DNA from: Anaerolineaceae bacterium UBA1415
GTDB taxonomy: Bacteria > Chloroflexota > Anaerolineae > Anaerolineales > Anaerolineaceae
Assembly: GCA_002305635.1 (NCBI GenBank)
Contig: DBPR01000006.1
Coordinates: forward strand, 5,706-36,547
Direction of reading: 5' to 3'
Length of the DNA: 30,842 nucleotides
The notes beneath the pieces are model-generated. The model was not told where the DNA came from. It saw nothing but the letters and a program-made list of their open reading frames with translations, and ran no database searches. The position numbers and the translations under genes are program-made. This document shows, in pieces, positions 1 to 7,884 of the stretch. How positions within the stretch are numbered: position 1 is the first letter of the stretch; the number at the start of each line of letters is the position of its first letter.

Positions 1-1215
1 CAGTGTGGTTCTGTGGGCAAGCTGGAGGTCTAATTCTTCGGTCAGTTTTGATATTGCCGTCTGATTGGCCATGATGACCCTGGAGTTGCTTGCGACTTCT
101 TTCTCGTAATGTTTGTTGAGTCTATCCTGTTCCAACAGGGCTGCTTCCAGTATAAGAAAGTCCGGGTCCTCTGTGACTTTCTTTGGCATTTGGATAATTT
201 CATCAATTATTTCAGGCCAGCGCTGAAAATTATTTGAGAGCAATGCCGTTTTCCGAACTTTTGACTGAGCTTGACTGGCAAGTTCATTGCGAAAAGCCCC
301 ATCCTCAACGAGCGCCGTCAGAGCGGTTTCCCAATCCTGGCTTGTTTTCGCCAACATGCCATCAATTCCATGTCTGATCGCCTGGGAATAAGGTTCTGTG
401 TCACTCATTACCGAAGCCAAGCCCAGAGCAGTATATTCATAATATTTAATTGAACTCTTGGAATTGTTGAAGGGATTGGTCTGCAATGGGCCAAGCCCGA
501 TATCAAATTCATGGGATGATAGATCTTTTACAAAGTCCCGATATTCCGACCTGAAAACGTTTATCTGTCTGGCGTTGTCAAGCCCTTTGAGCTGCTCAGG
601 CAATTCCAGCCCATAGCAAGTAAACTCTGCCTGCTTCGGAAAAGCCAACAAAACATTTTTTAAAGGTTCTGCAATAAGCTGCAGATCCGGTTGATGGCTT
701 TTTGTCCCCATGAAAAGGATCTTCACAGGCTCACTTTGAGCTGAAGTCGGGACCTTTATTTCCCAGATTTTATCATCGAGGTAATTGTTGAAAACGAAAA
801 TATTAGATGTTAACGGACGGCAAGCCTCCGCCAATATCGAAGTCGAGACCACAAGGGCATCCACCGTTTTGATCGCGTAATACAATGGCGCCAACAAGCC
901 TGAGAAAGAAAGGTCTTTTCTGTTTGGATGGTCTTCGCCCATATCAAACATAAAATCATCCATATCGATCACCAAAGGTTTGCCGTGCTCCTGACAAAAC
1001 TTTCTGATCTTCAGGAAGAGTGAAAAATCTTTAGGAAGCTCTCGATTAATAAAAACAAGATCTGAATCCACAATCAGTTTCAGATCTCTTTCGGATGCGC
1101 CAATGGAGAGACTGATGCCAGCTTCGCGGGCAGGGCTCAGGTAGCGGTAATTAAGGATGGCTGTCTTGTCTACAGAACTTGTAAATAATACACATTTTCT
1201 TGTTGACTGTTCCAT
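1..1215 (-). CDS. GT4-type glycosyltransferase, 3' end cut by window edge
   Basis: An open frame of 405 codons runs from an ATG at 1215 (preceded by TAGGAAAC) to base 1 without a stop, so the protein continues beyond the window. Visible marks of a GT-B glycosyltransferase are the VIDMDDFMFDM stretch (about residues 82-92), VVSTSILAEACRP (about 122-134), FVFNNYLDD before the second Rossmann-like half (KILFMGTKSHQPDL), and the C-terminal sugar-nucleotide region KYYEYTALGLASVMSD with following HGIDGML. After about residue 345 the sequence becomes charged and heptad-like (LLEQDRLNKHYEKEVASN, then ISKLTEELDLQL), as in large glycosyltransferases where a coiled coil links two catalytic domains. It is the last visible gene of the rhamnose/ABC-export operon, 48 bp after rfbD, so it probably adds a sugar to the exported glycan. 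Donor and acceptor cannot be read from sequence. The stretch looks more AT-rich than the rml genes. Confidence 0.8.
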   Translation of the reverse strand, partial: MEQSTRKCVLFTSSVDKTAILNYRYLSPAREAGISLSIGASERDLKLIVDSDLVFINRELPKDFSLFLKIRKFCQEHGKPLVIDMDDFMFDMGEDHPNRKDLSFSGLLAPLYYAIKTVDALVVSTSILAEACRPLTSNIFVFNNYLDDKIWEIKVPTSAQSEPVKILFMGTKSHQPDLQLIAEPLKNVLLAFPKQAEFTCYGLELPEQLKGLDNARQINVFRSEYRDFVKDLSSHEFDIGLGPLQTNPFNNSKSSIKYYEYTALGLASVMSDTEPYSQAIRHGIDGMLAKTSQDWETALTALVEDGAFRNELASQAQSKVRKTALLSNNFQRWPEIIDEIIQMPKKVTEDPDFLILEAALLEQDRLNKHYEKEVASNSRVIMANQTAISKLTEELDLQLAHRTTL

Positions 1216-1263
1216 GTTACGTTTCCTAACAGCTTGAAAAGGAAGATAACCTTGATTCGATGT

Positions 1264-2145
1264 TTATCCTCCCATCGTCAGTTCCAACCCTTTTTGCCAG
1301 GGTGGCATGCGAAGGCCAAAAGTATGTTCGAGTTTATCATTATTTAACACCGAGATCATCGGGCGGTCGGCGGGGACGGGGAATTCACTGCTCTTTGCTC
1401 TATCCAGCCTTTGGACCTTTTGCTCGTCCTTTTTCGGGTCAAGCTCGATGATCTTTTCTGCCCACTCATAACGGCTACAAGCGCCGTCACCGGCACAATG
1501 ATAGACCCCGGCACGCTCGCTGAGCCAGCCGTAAGCGTTCGAACCAGCCCGCGCAAGAATAAGCGCGCTGATCTCCGCCAGTATCCGGGCGGAGGTGGGT
1601 CCACTGACCTGATCGTCCACAACGCGCATGACTTCCTGCTGCCTTGCCCATTGCAAGACCTTGGTCACAAAGCCGCCCTGACGCATCGAGTAGACCCAAC
1701 TGGTGCGCAGCACCAGTCCTGCTCCACCAGCTGCCATTACCGCATTATCACCTTCCAGCTTGCTCTTGCCATAGACATTCAGCGGATTGGTGGCGTCAGT
1801 TTCAACGTAAGCTGAGCCTTTCGTACCGTCGTAGACATAATCGGTCGAATAATGCAAAAATGGAATGCGCAATTTCGCCGCTGCTTCGGCTAATACCGCC
1901 GGGCTGTCGCGGTTGACCAAATACGCAATTTCCTGTTCGCTTTCCGCTTTATCCACCGCGGTATATGCCGCTGGATTGACCAAATAATCCGGTTGAATTT
2001 CCTGTACCAAACGTGCCAACTCCTGCGGTTTGGTAAAATCCACCTCCGGGTAATCCAAAGCGATCACTTTGCCCAAAGGGGCAAGCGTGCGCTGCAGCTC
2101 GTAACCCAGTTGACCATTTTTCGCGAACAGCAATATCTTTTTCAT
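1264..2145 (-). CDS. rfbD: dTDP-4-dehydrorhamnose reductase
   Basis: The 293-residue protein fits RmlD/RfbD, an extended short-chain dehydrogenase that reduces dTDP-4-keto-L-rhamnose to dTDP-L-rhamnose with NAD(P)H, the last pathway step. The N-terminal nucleotide-binding loop is KNGQLGYEL (residues 9-17). VNPAAYTAVDKAE (57-69) is the characteristic RmlD stretch. STDYVYDG (100-107) carries the catalytic Ser/Thr region, and Y125-G-K-S-K129 is the YxxxK catalytic pair. Length matches the family. The ATG lies 6 bp after the rfbA stop, so it is translated as part of the operon; the Shine-Dalgarno is weak. It is the fourth rml gene in the order C-B-A-D. No anomaly seen. Confidence 0.96.
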   Translation of the reverse strand: MKKILLFAKNGQLGYELQRTLAPLGKVIALDYPEVDFTKPQELARLVQEIQPDYLVNPAAYTAVDKAESEQEIAYLVNRDSPAVLAEAAAKLRIPFLHYSTDYVYDGTKGSAYVETDATNPLNVYGKSKLEGDNAVMAAGGAGLVLRTSWVYSMRQGGFVTKVLQWARQQEVMRVVDDQVSGPTSARILAEISALILARAGSNAYGWLSERAGVYHCAGDGACSRYEWAEKIIELDPKKDEQKVQRLDRAKSSEFPVPADRPMISVLNNDKLEHTFGLRMPPWQKGLELTMGG

Positions 2146-2151
2146 CTGTAC

Positions 2152-3024
2152 TTACAGTCCTTGTTTCACTAACCGTATTAAATACTGACCATACTCATTG
2201 CTCGCCAGGGGTTCAGCGCATTTCAGCAAGCCGGCTTCATCGATATAGCCCATCCGATAAGCGATCTCTTCGATACAGGAGATCATCATTCCCTGCCGGT
2301 CTTCGACTGCCTGGACGAACATGGAAGCCTGCAGAAGGCTTTCATGCGTGCCGGCATCCAACCACGCCACGCCGCGACCCAGTACCTCGACCTGCAGCTC
2401 GCCATCCTCAAGAAAGCGCTTGTTGATATCGGTGATCTCGATCTCACCGCGCGGTGAGGGCTCAAGCTCTTCAGCATACCGAACAACACGATTGTCATAG
2501 AAATAAATACCGGGGACAGCAAAGTTGGATCTTGGCTGTGAAGGTTTTTCTTCCAGACTGATGGCTTTGCCGGTATCGTCAAATTCAACCACGCCATAGC
2601 GTTCCGGGTCACGCACCGGATAAGCAAAGACGGTCGCGCCTTGTTCCTGACTGGCTGCACGCTGCAAAATCTGAGGCATGCCGTGACCAAAGAAGATATT
2701 ATCGCCAAGGATCAGGCAAACCTTATCATCGCCAACAAACTCTTTACCAACAATAAAGGCATCTGCCAGCCCACGGGGAACAGCCTGGACGGCATATTGA
2801 ATATTCAGACCCAATTGCTTGCCGTCGCCTAAAACACGCTGAAACTGCGCGCTGTCTTCGGGGGTTGTGATGATGAGGATATCGCGAATTCCGGCCAACA
2901 TAAGCATGGAAAGCGGATAGTAGATCATCGGTTTGTCATAAACCGGCAGCAATTGCTTGCTGATGCCAATGGTCAACGGATAAAGTCGGGTTCCTTTCCC
3001 GCCTGCTAAAATGATCCCTTTCAT
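2152..3024 (-). CDS. rfbA: glucose-1-phosphate thymidylyltransferase
   Basis: This 290-residue RmlA/RfbA joins glucose-1-phosphate and dTTP to give dTDP-glucose, the entry step to dTDP-L-rhamnose. The nucleotidyltransferase signature GGKGTRLYPLT spans residues 8-18, KQLLPVYDKPMIYYPLSML follows at 23-41, and LGDNIFFGHG (107-116) contains the Mg-binding Asp108. An ATG at 3045 is in frame, but the ATG at 3024 is preferred: the family begins MKGIILAGG, and AAAGAAAGG lies about 5 bp upstream. With this start the gene begins just after the rfbB stop. Length is normal for the family (about 290). Confidence 0.95.
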   Translation of the reverse strand: MKGIILAGGKGTRLYPLTIGISKQLLPVYDKPMIYYPLSMLMLAGIRDILIITTPEDSAQFQRVLGDGKQLGLNIQYAVQAVPRGLADAFIVGKEFVGDDKVCLILGDNIFFGHGMPQILQRAASQEQGATVFAYPVRDPERYGVVEFDDTGKAISLEEKPSQPRSNFAVPGIYFYDNRVVRYAEELEPSPRGEIEITDINKRFLEDGELQVEVLGRGVAWLDAGTHESLLQASMFVQAVEDRQGMMISCIEEIAYRMGYIDEAGLLKCAEPLASNEYGQYLIRLVKQGL

Positions 3025-3025
3025 A

Positions 3026-4105
3026 TTAAGCCTTTCTTTCTCCATAGTTCTTCTTCATCCAGGTGTTAAGGTCAGATTGCTTGGTGATCGCTTCGATCCA
3101 TTCGGGGTTATCCAGATACCACTTCACGGTATCAAGCAAACCCTGGGCCAGGTCATGACTTGGCTGCCAGCCTAATTCTTCGTGGATCTTATCGATCCTG
3201 ATGTCGTAGCGGCGGTCATGCCCGGGACGATCCTGCACATAAGTGATCAGCTGCTCGTGGGGAGTGAACTCTGAATCGGGCTGGAGCTCGTCCAGAATTG
3301 AACAAATGGTTTTGACAATCTCGATATTGGGGGGTTGGTTATCGCCGCCCACACAATAAGTTTCTCCAACACGACCCTTTGTGGCAACCTTCCAGATCGC
3401 TTCACAGTGGTCATCGACATACAACCAGTCCCGAATTTGCATGCCATCGCCATAAACCGGCAGCGGGCGACCGTTGACGGCGTTCAAAACCATCAGAGGG
3501 ATCAGTTTTTCAGGGAACTGGCGGGGGCCGTAGTTGTTGGAGCAATTGCTGATGGTAATGGGCAAACCGTAGGTGGTGTTATAAGCGCGCACAAAGTGGT
3601 CACTGGAAGCTTTTGAAGCCGCGTATGGAGAACGGGGCGCATAAGAGGTATCTTCCTCGAAAGGAGGCTCATGAGGTGCCAGCGTGCCAAAGACCTCGTC
3701 GGTCGAGACGTGATGGAAGCGCACCGCTTCGATTGGATGCGTTTTTTCCACCAGCCAGAAACGGCGGGCAGCCTCGAGCAGGGTAAAAGTGCCGACCACA
3801 TTGGTGTCAACAAAAACACCGGGGTTGTGGATCGAACGGTCGACGTGACTTTCAGCAGCAAAATGGACGACGGTGTCGATCTTGTGCTCTGCGAAAATGC
3901 GATCGATCAGTTCACGGTCAGTAATGCTGCCCTGAACGAAAGTATGACGGCTCTCATCGGGCAGATCGCGCAAATTTTCCAGACTGCCAGCATAGGTGAG
4001 CGCGTCCAGATTGACAATTCTGACTTCGGGATCATGCTTTAGCAGCCAATGAATAAAATTCGAGCCAATAAAGCCCGCTCCTCCGGTTACCAATACACTT
4101 TTCAT
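3026..4105 (-). CDS. rfbB: dTDP-glucose 4,6-dehydratase
   Basis: The 359-residue protein is RmlB/RfbB, an NAD-dependent extended SDR enzyme making dTDP-4-keto-6-deoxyglucose. TGGAGFIGSNF (residues 7-17) is the NAD-binding glycine motif. HFAAESHVDRSI (81-92) is a family stretch. STDEVFG (134-140) supplies the catalytic Thr-Asp-Glu triad (T135, D136, E137), and Y161-A-A-S-K165 is the YxxxK pair. ISNCSNNYGPRQFPEKLIP follows as expected. Its ATG overlaps the rfbC stop as ATGA (4102-4105), so translation is coupled. Confidence 0.96.
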   Translation of the reverse strand: MKSVLVTGGAGFIGSNFIHWLLKHDPEVRIVNLDALTYAGSLENLRDLPDESRHTFVQGSITDRELIDRIFAEHKIDTVVHFAAESHVDRSIHNPGVFVDTNVVGTFTLLEAARRFWLVEKTHPIEAVRFHHVSTDEVFGTLAPHEPPFEEDTSYAPRSPYAASKASSDHFVRAYNTTYGLPITISNCSNNYGPRQFPEKLIPLMVLNAVNGRPLPVYGDGMQIRDWLYVDDHCEAIWKVATKGRVGETYCVGGDNQPPNIEIVKTICSILDELQPDSEFTPHEQLITYVQDRPGHDRRYDIRIDKIHEELGWQPSHDLAQGLLDTVKWYLDNPEWIEAITKQSDLNTWMKKNYGERKA

Positions 4106-4683
4106 ACTCTCTCCTTGTTTTCTTTTGTCCAGCCAAACGGGAAAATTTCTGCTTCGGTCAGGATGGGCGCTTTGGCGTCCTTATCGGAAAGTTTTGGCAG
4201 CGTCCCATTGACCAGGGGCCATTCGATGCCGATCATCGGGTCATTCCAAAGCAGACTGCGTTCCCATTCGGGCGCGTAATAGTCAGTGGTTTTATAGACA
4301 AATTCAGCCCATTCGCTGATCACATAAAATGCGTGCGCGAAACCTTCGGGCACCCAGAGTTGATGCTTGTTTTCAGATGAAAGGAACTCCCCAACCCACT
4401 TACCAAAAGTGGGAGAACCCTGGCGAATATCAACAGCCACATCAAAGACCTGTCCTGCCACAACGCGTACCAGCTTGCCCTGCGTGTTTTTGAGCTGATA
4501 GTGCAAACCGCGCAAGATTCCCTGGCCTGAGCCGGAATGATTATCTTGGACAAACTGCGCCGGGCCACAATATTTCTCAAATTCGGATTGGCGGAAGGTT
4601 TCCATAAAAAACCCTCGATGATCGCCAAAAACCTTTGGTTTGATCAGAACAACTTCCGGTATTGCGGTACGAATGTATTCCAT
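4102..4683 (-). CDS. rfbC: dTDP-4-dehydrorhamnose 3,5-epimerase
   Basis: This 193-residue cupin enzyme is RmlC/RfbC, which epimerises C3 and C5 of dTDP-4-keto-6-deoxyglucose. GDHRGFFMETF (residues 20-30) binds substrate. GILRGLHYQ (55-63) places the catalytic base His61, and VYKTTDYY (129-136) the catalytic Tyr130. VPEGFAHAF (111-119) and the C-terminal GIEWPL complete the family picture. The ATG shares one base with the stop of the export ATPase (TGATG), so it is coupled to the ABC transporter genes. Length is typical. Confidence 0.96.
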   Translation of the reverse strand: MEYIRTAIPEVVLIKPKVFGDHRGFFMETFRQSEFEKYCGPAQFVQDNHSGSGQGILRGLHYQLKNTQGKLVRVVAGQVFDVAVDIRQGSPTFGKWVGEFLSSENKHQLWVPEGFAHAFYVISEWAEFVYKTTDYYAPEWERSLLWNDPMIGIEWPLVNGTLPKLSDKDAKAPILTEAEIFPFGWTKENKERV

Positions 4684-5459
4684 CAGGCCATCTCCTCCCG
4701 ATAAGCAGCAATCACATCCTGAGGCGCGCCAATTTTTCTGAGTTTGCCATGATCGATCCAGGCGATGCGATCACACATTGTTTCCAAACCATCCAGACCG
4801 TGTGAGACCATCAAAACAGTCGCACCAGCCTGCTGAAAGCTCTTCATACGCTGGTTGCATTTACGTTGAAAGGCCTCATCGCCGACACTTAGTATTTCGT
4901 CTAAGATTAATATCTCAGGCATGTGAGCCGTCGCGACAGCAAAACCAAGCCGCGCGTACATGCCGGAGGAATAGGTTCGGATCGGTGAATTGATAAATTG
5001 CCCAAGCTCTGAAAAATCCACGATATCGTCAAAAACAGCTTCCATTTCTTCACGGCTATAGCCCAGAAGCGCGCCATTCAAAAAAACATTCTCCCGCCCG
5101 GAAAGTTCCGGGTGAAAACCAGCGCCCAATTCGAGCAAAGGGGCGATTTTTCCATACACCCTGACACGGCCTTTGCTTGGTTTCAGCACCTTTGAGATCA
5201 CCTTCAGCATAGTGCTTTTCCCGGCGCCATTGTTCCCAACCAGGCCAAAAACCTCGCCTTCTTTAACCTGCAAGCTGATGTCAGTCAGCGCCCAGAAGTT
5301 TTCGATCCTGATCTTGCGCTGCAAAGTGCGAATGGCATATTCCTTAAAAGTGCCGATGCGCTCGGACGGCAGGCGATAACTGACCGAGACATTATCAAGC
5401 TGAATGATGTCGGGCGCGTTTTCAAAGTTATTGATTGGATCAGCCTGCGGATCAGACAC
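4683..5459 (-). CDS. polysaccharide ABC exporter ATPase (Wzt/RfbE/TagH type)
   Basis: A 258-residue ABC ATPase. Walker A is GNNGAGKST (residues 75-83), the signature is YSSGM (163-167, the form typical of glycan exporters), Walker B is ILILDE (183-188) followed by ILSVGDEAF, and the switch His is H220. An N-terminal extension of about 20 residues precedes the nucleotide-binding domain. The protein ends at about residue 258, so it lacks the C-terminal carbohydrate-binding domain of O9a-type Wzt. This resembles the short ATPases of TagH/RgpD-like exporters, which generally recognise an end-unmodified lipid-linked glycan. The start is a GTG overlapping the permease stop by 8 bp, with GAGGAG about 10 bp upstream. 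It should energise export of the rhamnose-containing polymer with the permease encoded upstream. Confidence 0.93.
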   Translation of the reverse strand: MSDPQADPINNFENAPDIIQLDNVSVSYRLPSERIGTFKEYAIRTLQRKIRIENFWALTDISLQVKEGEVFGLVGNNGAGKSTMLKVISKVLKPSKGRVRVYGKIAPLLELGAGFHPELSGRENVFLNGALLGYSREEMEAVFDDIVDFSELGQFINSPIRTYSSGMYARLGFAVATAHMPEILILDEILSVGDEAFQRKCNQRMKSFQQAGATVLMVSHGLDGLETMCDRIAWIDHGKLRKIGAPQDVIAAYREEMA

Positions 5460-6312
5460 GGTAAGCGTACTCCTCTGATTTTGAAGTGAAATACAACCAG
5501 CCTACCACAAGCATGCCAAGCCCCCAGCCAAGTGCTGGTAAAAATTCCTGCCAGGTGGGGACGCGCCCTTCAAAGACAGGCAAGCGGTAGATCTTGACCA
5601 TCCAGTACATTGGGTTGATCCTGAAATATGGTAATAGATTAGGTGCAATTAGGGTTTCAGGGTAGATGATCGGCGTCAGGTACATCCAGGCAGTCAAAAC
5701 AACCTGATACATCTCACCCACATCGGGGAAAAAGACCGCCAGCGAAGAGATGAACAATGCAAAGCCTAACGTAAAAGCCGTCAGGATCAGGATCGCGACC
5801 GGCAAAAAAAGCATCGACCAATAAAACGGGGCCTTATCGACCAACATCACGATCACAAGCGGCACGACCGAGATGACCAGGTTCACCAACGCTGTTCCGA
5901 TGGCTGAAACACCAAAAACTGTGTTGGGGATATAAATGCGCTTCAGCAAACTGCCGCCCCAGACCAAACCACTGATGGCGGCGTTGGTCGCCTGGGAAAA
6001 ATAGTTCCAGACCAATAAACCGCTCAAAATATAGACCGGAAAGTGAGGAACTTCTGTTTTGAAGAAGTTGGAAAAAACGAAGGTCAGAATGAGCATCGTG
6101 CCCAAGGGATTGAGCATCGTCCATGCCACGCCCAGAACGGAACGCTTGTAACGCGTTAGGATATCCCGCCGCACAAGTTGACCGAGCAAGTAGCGATACT
6201 TGCCCAGCTCTTTTAATTCGGTAATAGCCGAGACACGATTATTCGCGGAATCATAAACTGGTTTTGCAGAGTTAGCCAATCGCTTCACCTTTGGTTTTAT
6301 AGCCTTTAACAA
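5452..6312 (-). CDS. polysaccharide ABC-2 type export permease (Wzm/RfbD-exporter type)
   Basis: A 286-residue integral membrane protein of the ABC-2 family. A cytoplasmic N-terminus of about 60 residues includes LVRRDILTRYKRSVLGVAWTMLNPL, the re-entrant interface motif of polysaccharide exporters. About six hydrophobic spans follow (LGTMLILTFVFSNFF, FPVYILSGLLVWNYF, TALVNLVISVVPLVIVML, SMLFLPVAILILTAFTLG, YQVVLTAWMYLTPIIYP, LPALGWGLGMLVVGWLYF). The first possible start is TTG at 6312, because TAA and TAG lie in frame just upstream. A second TTG at codon 12 has a better-placed AAAGGTGA, so the true N-terminus may be 11 residues shorter. It is first in the operon, upstream of the ATPase and rml genes. 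Confidence 0.92.
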   Translation of the reverse strand: MLKAIKPKVKRLANSAKPVYDSANNRVSAITELKELGKYRYLLGQLVRRDILTRYKRSVLGVAWTMLNPLGTMLILTFVFSNFFKTEVPHFPVYILSGLLVWNYFSQATNAAISGLVWGGSLLKRIYIPNTVFGVSAIGTALVNLVISVVPLVIVMLVDKAPFYWSMLFLPVAILILTAFTLGFALFISSLAVFFPDVGEMYQVVLTAWMYLTPIIYPETLIAPNLLPYFRINPMYWMVKIYRLPVFEGRVPTWQEFLPALGWGLGMLVVGWLYFTSKSEEYAYRV

Positions 6313-6640
6313 CTTCTAATCTTACCATAGGATAAGGCTTGCTGGATTTTTTCTCCGACAATGGGAATTCTCAGTACGAGAAAACTGGCAGACGGGGTCA
6401 ATACCCAGAGGGAATTTAGCCTCATCTACAGGTCGTTTCCTGGTCAAGAATTAATTAGCATTCGCTTGAGGAAAGGCGAACCCAAGCTTTATCAATTCCA
6501 TTCTGCAAATGGCTGCATGAAAAAGCAGTAATGCGCGAGGCGGTTGCATTTTATGGATGGATAACGAATAAGGCTATTTATTTGTAGGATGACTATATTT
6601 AGAATGTGGTGAATTGTTCGTCTGTGGATATATCATTTAC

Positions 6641-6948
6641 CCCTCATCCGGCCTTCGGCCACCTTCTCCCCATGGGCGAAGGCTTTTTGGCAGTACCCGC
6701 CCTACGGGGGAATTCCCCATGTGCAAAGGCTTTGGGTAGTACCCGCCCTTCGGGTACCTCATGGGCGTGGTTTTTTATAGTACCCGCCTCGGGCACCTTC
6801 TCGGTTTAGCCCCTCATCCGGCCTTCGGCCACCTTCTCCCTACGGGCGAAGGCTTTGTGTAGTACCAACCCTGCGGCAAACTTCTCCACATGGGCGTGGC
6901 TTTTAGTAGTACCCACCTCGGACACCTTCCCCCCATGGGCGAAGGCTT
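6641..6948. repeat. block of about seven degenerate tandem hairpin repeats
   Basis: Head-to-tail units of about 40-53 bp. Most begin AGTACC or CCCTCATCCG and end near GGGCGAAGGCTTT or GGGCGTGGCTTT. Approximate units are 6641-6691, 6692-6737, 6738-6778, 6779-6808, 6809-6860, 6861-6907 and 6908-6948. Two units (6641 and 6811) share an almost identical opening, CCCTCATCCGGCCTTCGGCC. Each carries short self-complementary parts such as GGCC-TTC-GGCC, CCCTTCGGG, or CCTTC...GAAGG around a CCATGG centre. Units differ by substitutions and small indels, so this is not a CRISPR. The pattern is that of an intergenic REP/MITE-like element that expanded locally. Confidence 0.75.
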
Positions 6949-7085
6949 AAGTAATTAATGCGGGTCGCCTGGGTTCAGGCAAATACGAGTTAAACAAATA
7001 TCATACTGAAAATCGTTGTTCCTCGACTTTTTATAATGAGGTAACAGGCAACGACGACGCTTGGGGATGAGATAAGAGAGCATTT

Positions 7086-7104
7086 AAACCCAGGCATTGG
7101 GTTT
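7086..7104 (-). terminator. weak hairpin downstream of the rhodanese gene
   Basis: AAACCCA and TGGGTTT form a 7-bp stem around a GGCAT loop, about 75 bp after the rhodanese stop on the minus strand. No T-run follows, so it is at best a weak or factor-dependent terminator. Confidence 0.25.
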
Positions 7105-7178
7105 TATCCTCCGGGAAAACGAAAAAAATATGACTAAACTCTCGCAAATATCAAACTGTTGGAGTAGCGGGGTTACAT

Positions 7179-7691
7179 TTACTGACCGGTAACGGTTGGG
7201 AGGCTCTGCGCGATCCATTCGTTCATCCCGCCTGCCATGCTTGTGACGAATTGAAAGCCTTGCCACAGGAGGATATCTCGCGCCTGGGCGCTGCGGTTCC
7301 CTGAACGACAGATCACAACGATCCTGGTTTCTTTATCAAGTTGAGAAGATCGATCCGCAAGCTGCCCAAGGGGAATCAGCGTTGCCCACTCAATATGACC
7401 AGAGACCCATTCCTCAGGTTCGCGCACATCCAAAAACAGCCATTCATCAGGGCTCAGGCTGGCAACTTCATTCACGCTCATTTCAGCTGCCAAACGATCC
7501 TCATGCGTTGCAATCTCATCTTGTTTCAGGTTCCTGATAAGGAAATAACCCAGCACGCAGAATACGATCGCAATTAAAATCCAAAGAAAAGCTGGCATTT
7601 GAGGCTCCTTTTGTGTTTTCCCAGCCGGTTTTCCCCCGGTCTTTTTTGAGTTTTGAGTTGATTTGCTTTTTTGCTTATTCCCTTGTGACAT
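7179..7691 (-). CDS. membrane-anchored rhodanese-domain protein
   Basis: A 170-residue protein. Residues 1-30 are Lys/Ser/Gln-rich and polar, residues 33-52 (PAFLWILIAIVFCVLGYFLI) form one membrane helix, and residues 70-170 are a rhodanese domain. The domain shows FLDVREPEEWVSGHI (86-100) and the active-site loop CRSGNRS with Cys128, so a persulfide-carrying cysteine is present. GMNEW near the end is also typical. The rhodanese domain follows the helix; with a Lys-rich N-terminus inside, it would face outward. The frame extends upstream to 7742, but the ATG at 7691 has GAGGAAG about 8 bp upstream and is preferred. It stands alone and is divergent from the GT2-corA pair. The sulfur donor and acceptor are unknown; sulfurtransferase or redox-relay roles are both possible. 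Confidence 0.88.
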   Translation of the reverse strand: MSQGNKQKSKSTQNSKKTGGKPAGKTQKEPQMPAFLWILIAIVFCVLGYFLIRNLKQDEIATHEDRLAAEMSVNEVASLSPDEWLFLDVREPEEWVSGHIEWATLIPLGQLADRSSQLDKETRIVVICRSGNRSAQARDILLWQGFQFVTSMAGGMNEWIAQSLPTVTGQ

Positions 7692-7861
7692 ATTAACTTC
7701 TTCCTCATTAAATTCCCGCATAATAATACCACCATGCCACAACCTTTTTATAAACTGTATTCCTTGGAGGCCTTATGTACCTGACTTTGTTCATCTTTAG
7801 AAGTCCATGATCAATCCAATTCATCACCTTTTAAACCACATTAATTTCACCTGACCTAAAC

Positions 7862-7867
7862 TATAAT
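7862..7867 (+). promoter_or_regulatory. -10-like hexamer of the GT2-corA unit
   Basis: A perfect TATAAT lies 17 bp before the ATG at 7885. No good -35 is seen 16-18 bp upstream. If used, the transcript would have a leader of only about 10 nt. Confidence 0.4.
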
Positions 7868-7884
7868 TAGAGTCTGAGATTTTA

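Larger units (their letters stand above)
6313..7178. other. 866-bp gene-free spacer
   Basis: This lies between the export operon and the rhodanese gene. Open frames here are short, cross repeat units and resemble no family I know. The first 330 bp show no clear gene or strong promoter. 6641-6948 is the repeat block described separately. The last 230 bp hold only a weak hairpin at 7086-7104. The promoter for the minus-strand operon should lie just upstream of 6312, but I cannot point to a convincing -10/-35 pair. Confidence 0.6.

Noticed and set aside
6606..6809. A small protein gene across the repeats
   Set aside because: The frame runs through repeat units and stops inside them. There is no ribosome site or family match.
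6641..6948. Repeat block as a CRISPR array
   Set aside because: Units are degenerate, of unequal length, have no constant repeat with unique spacers, and no cas genes are near.
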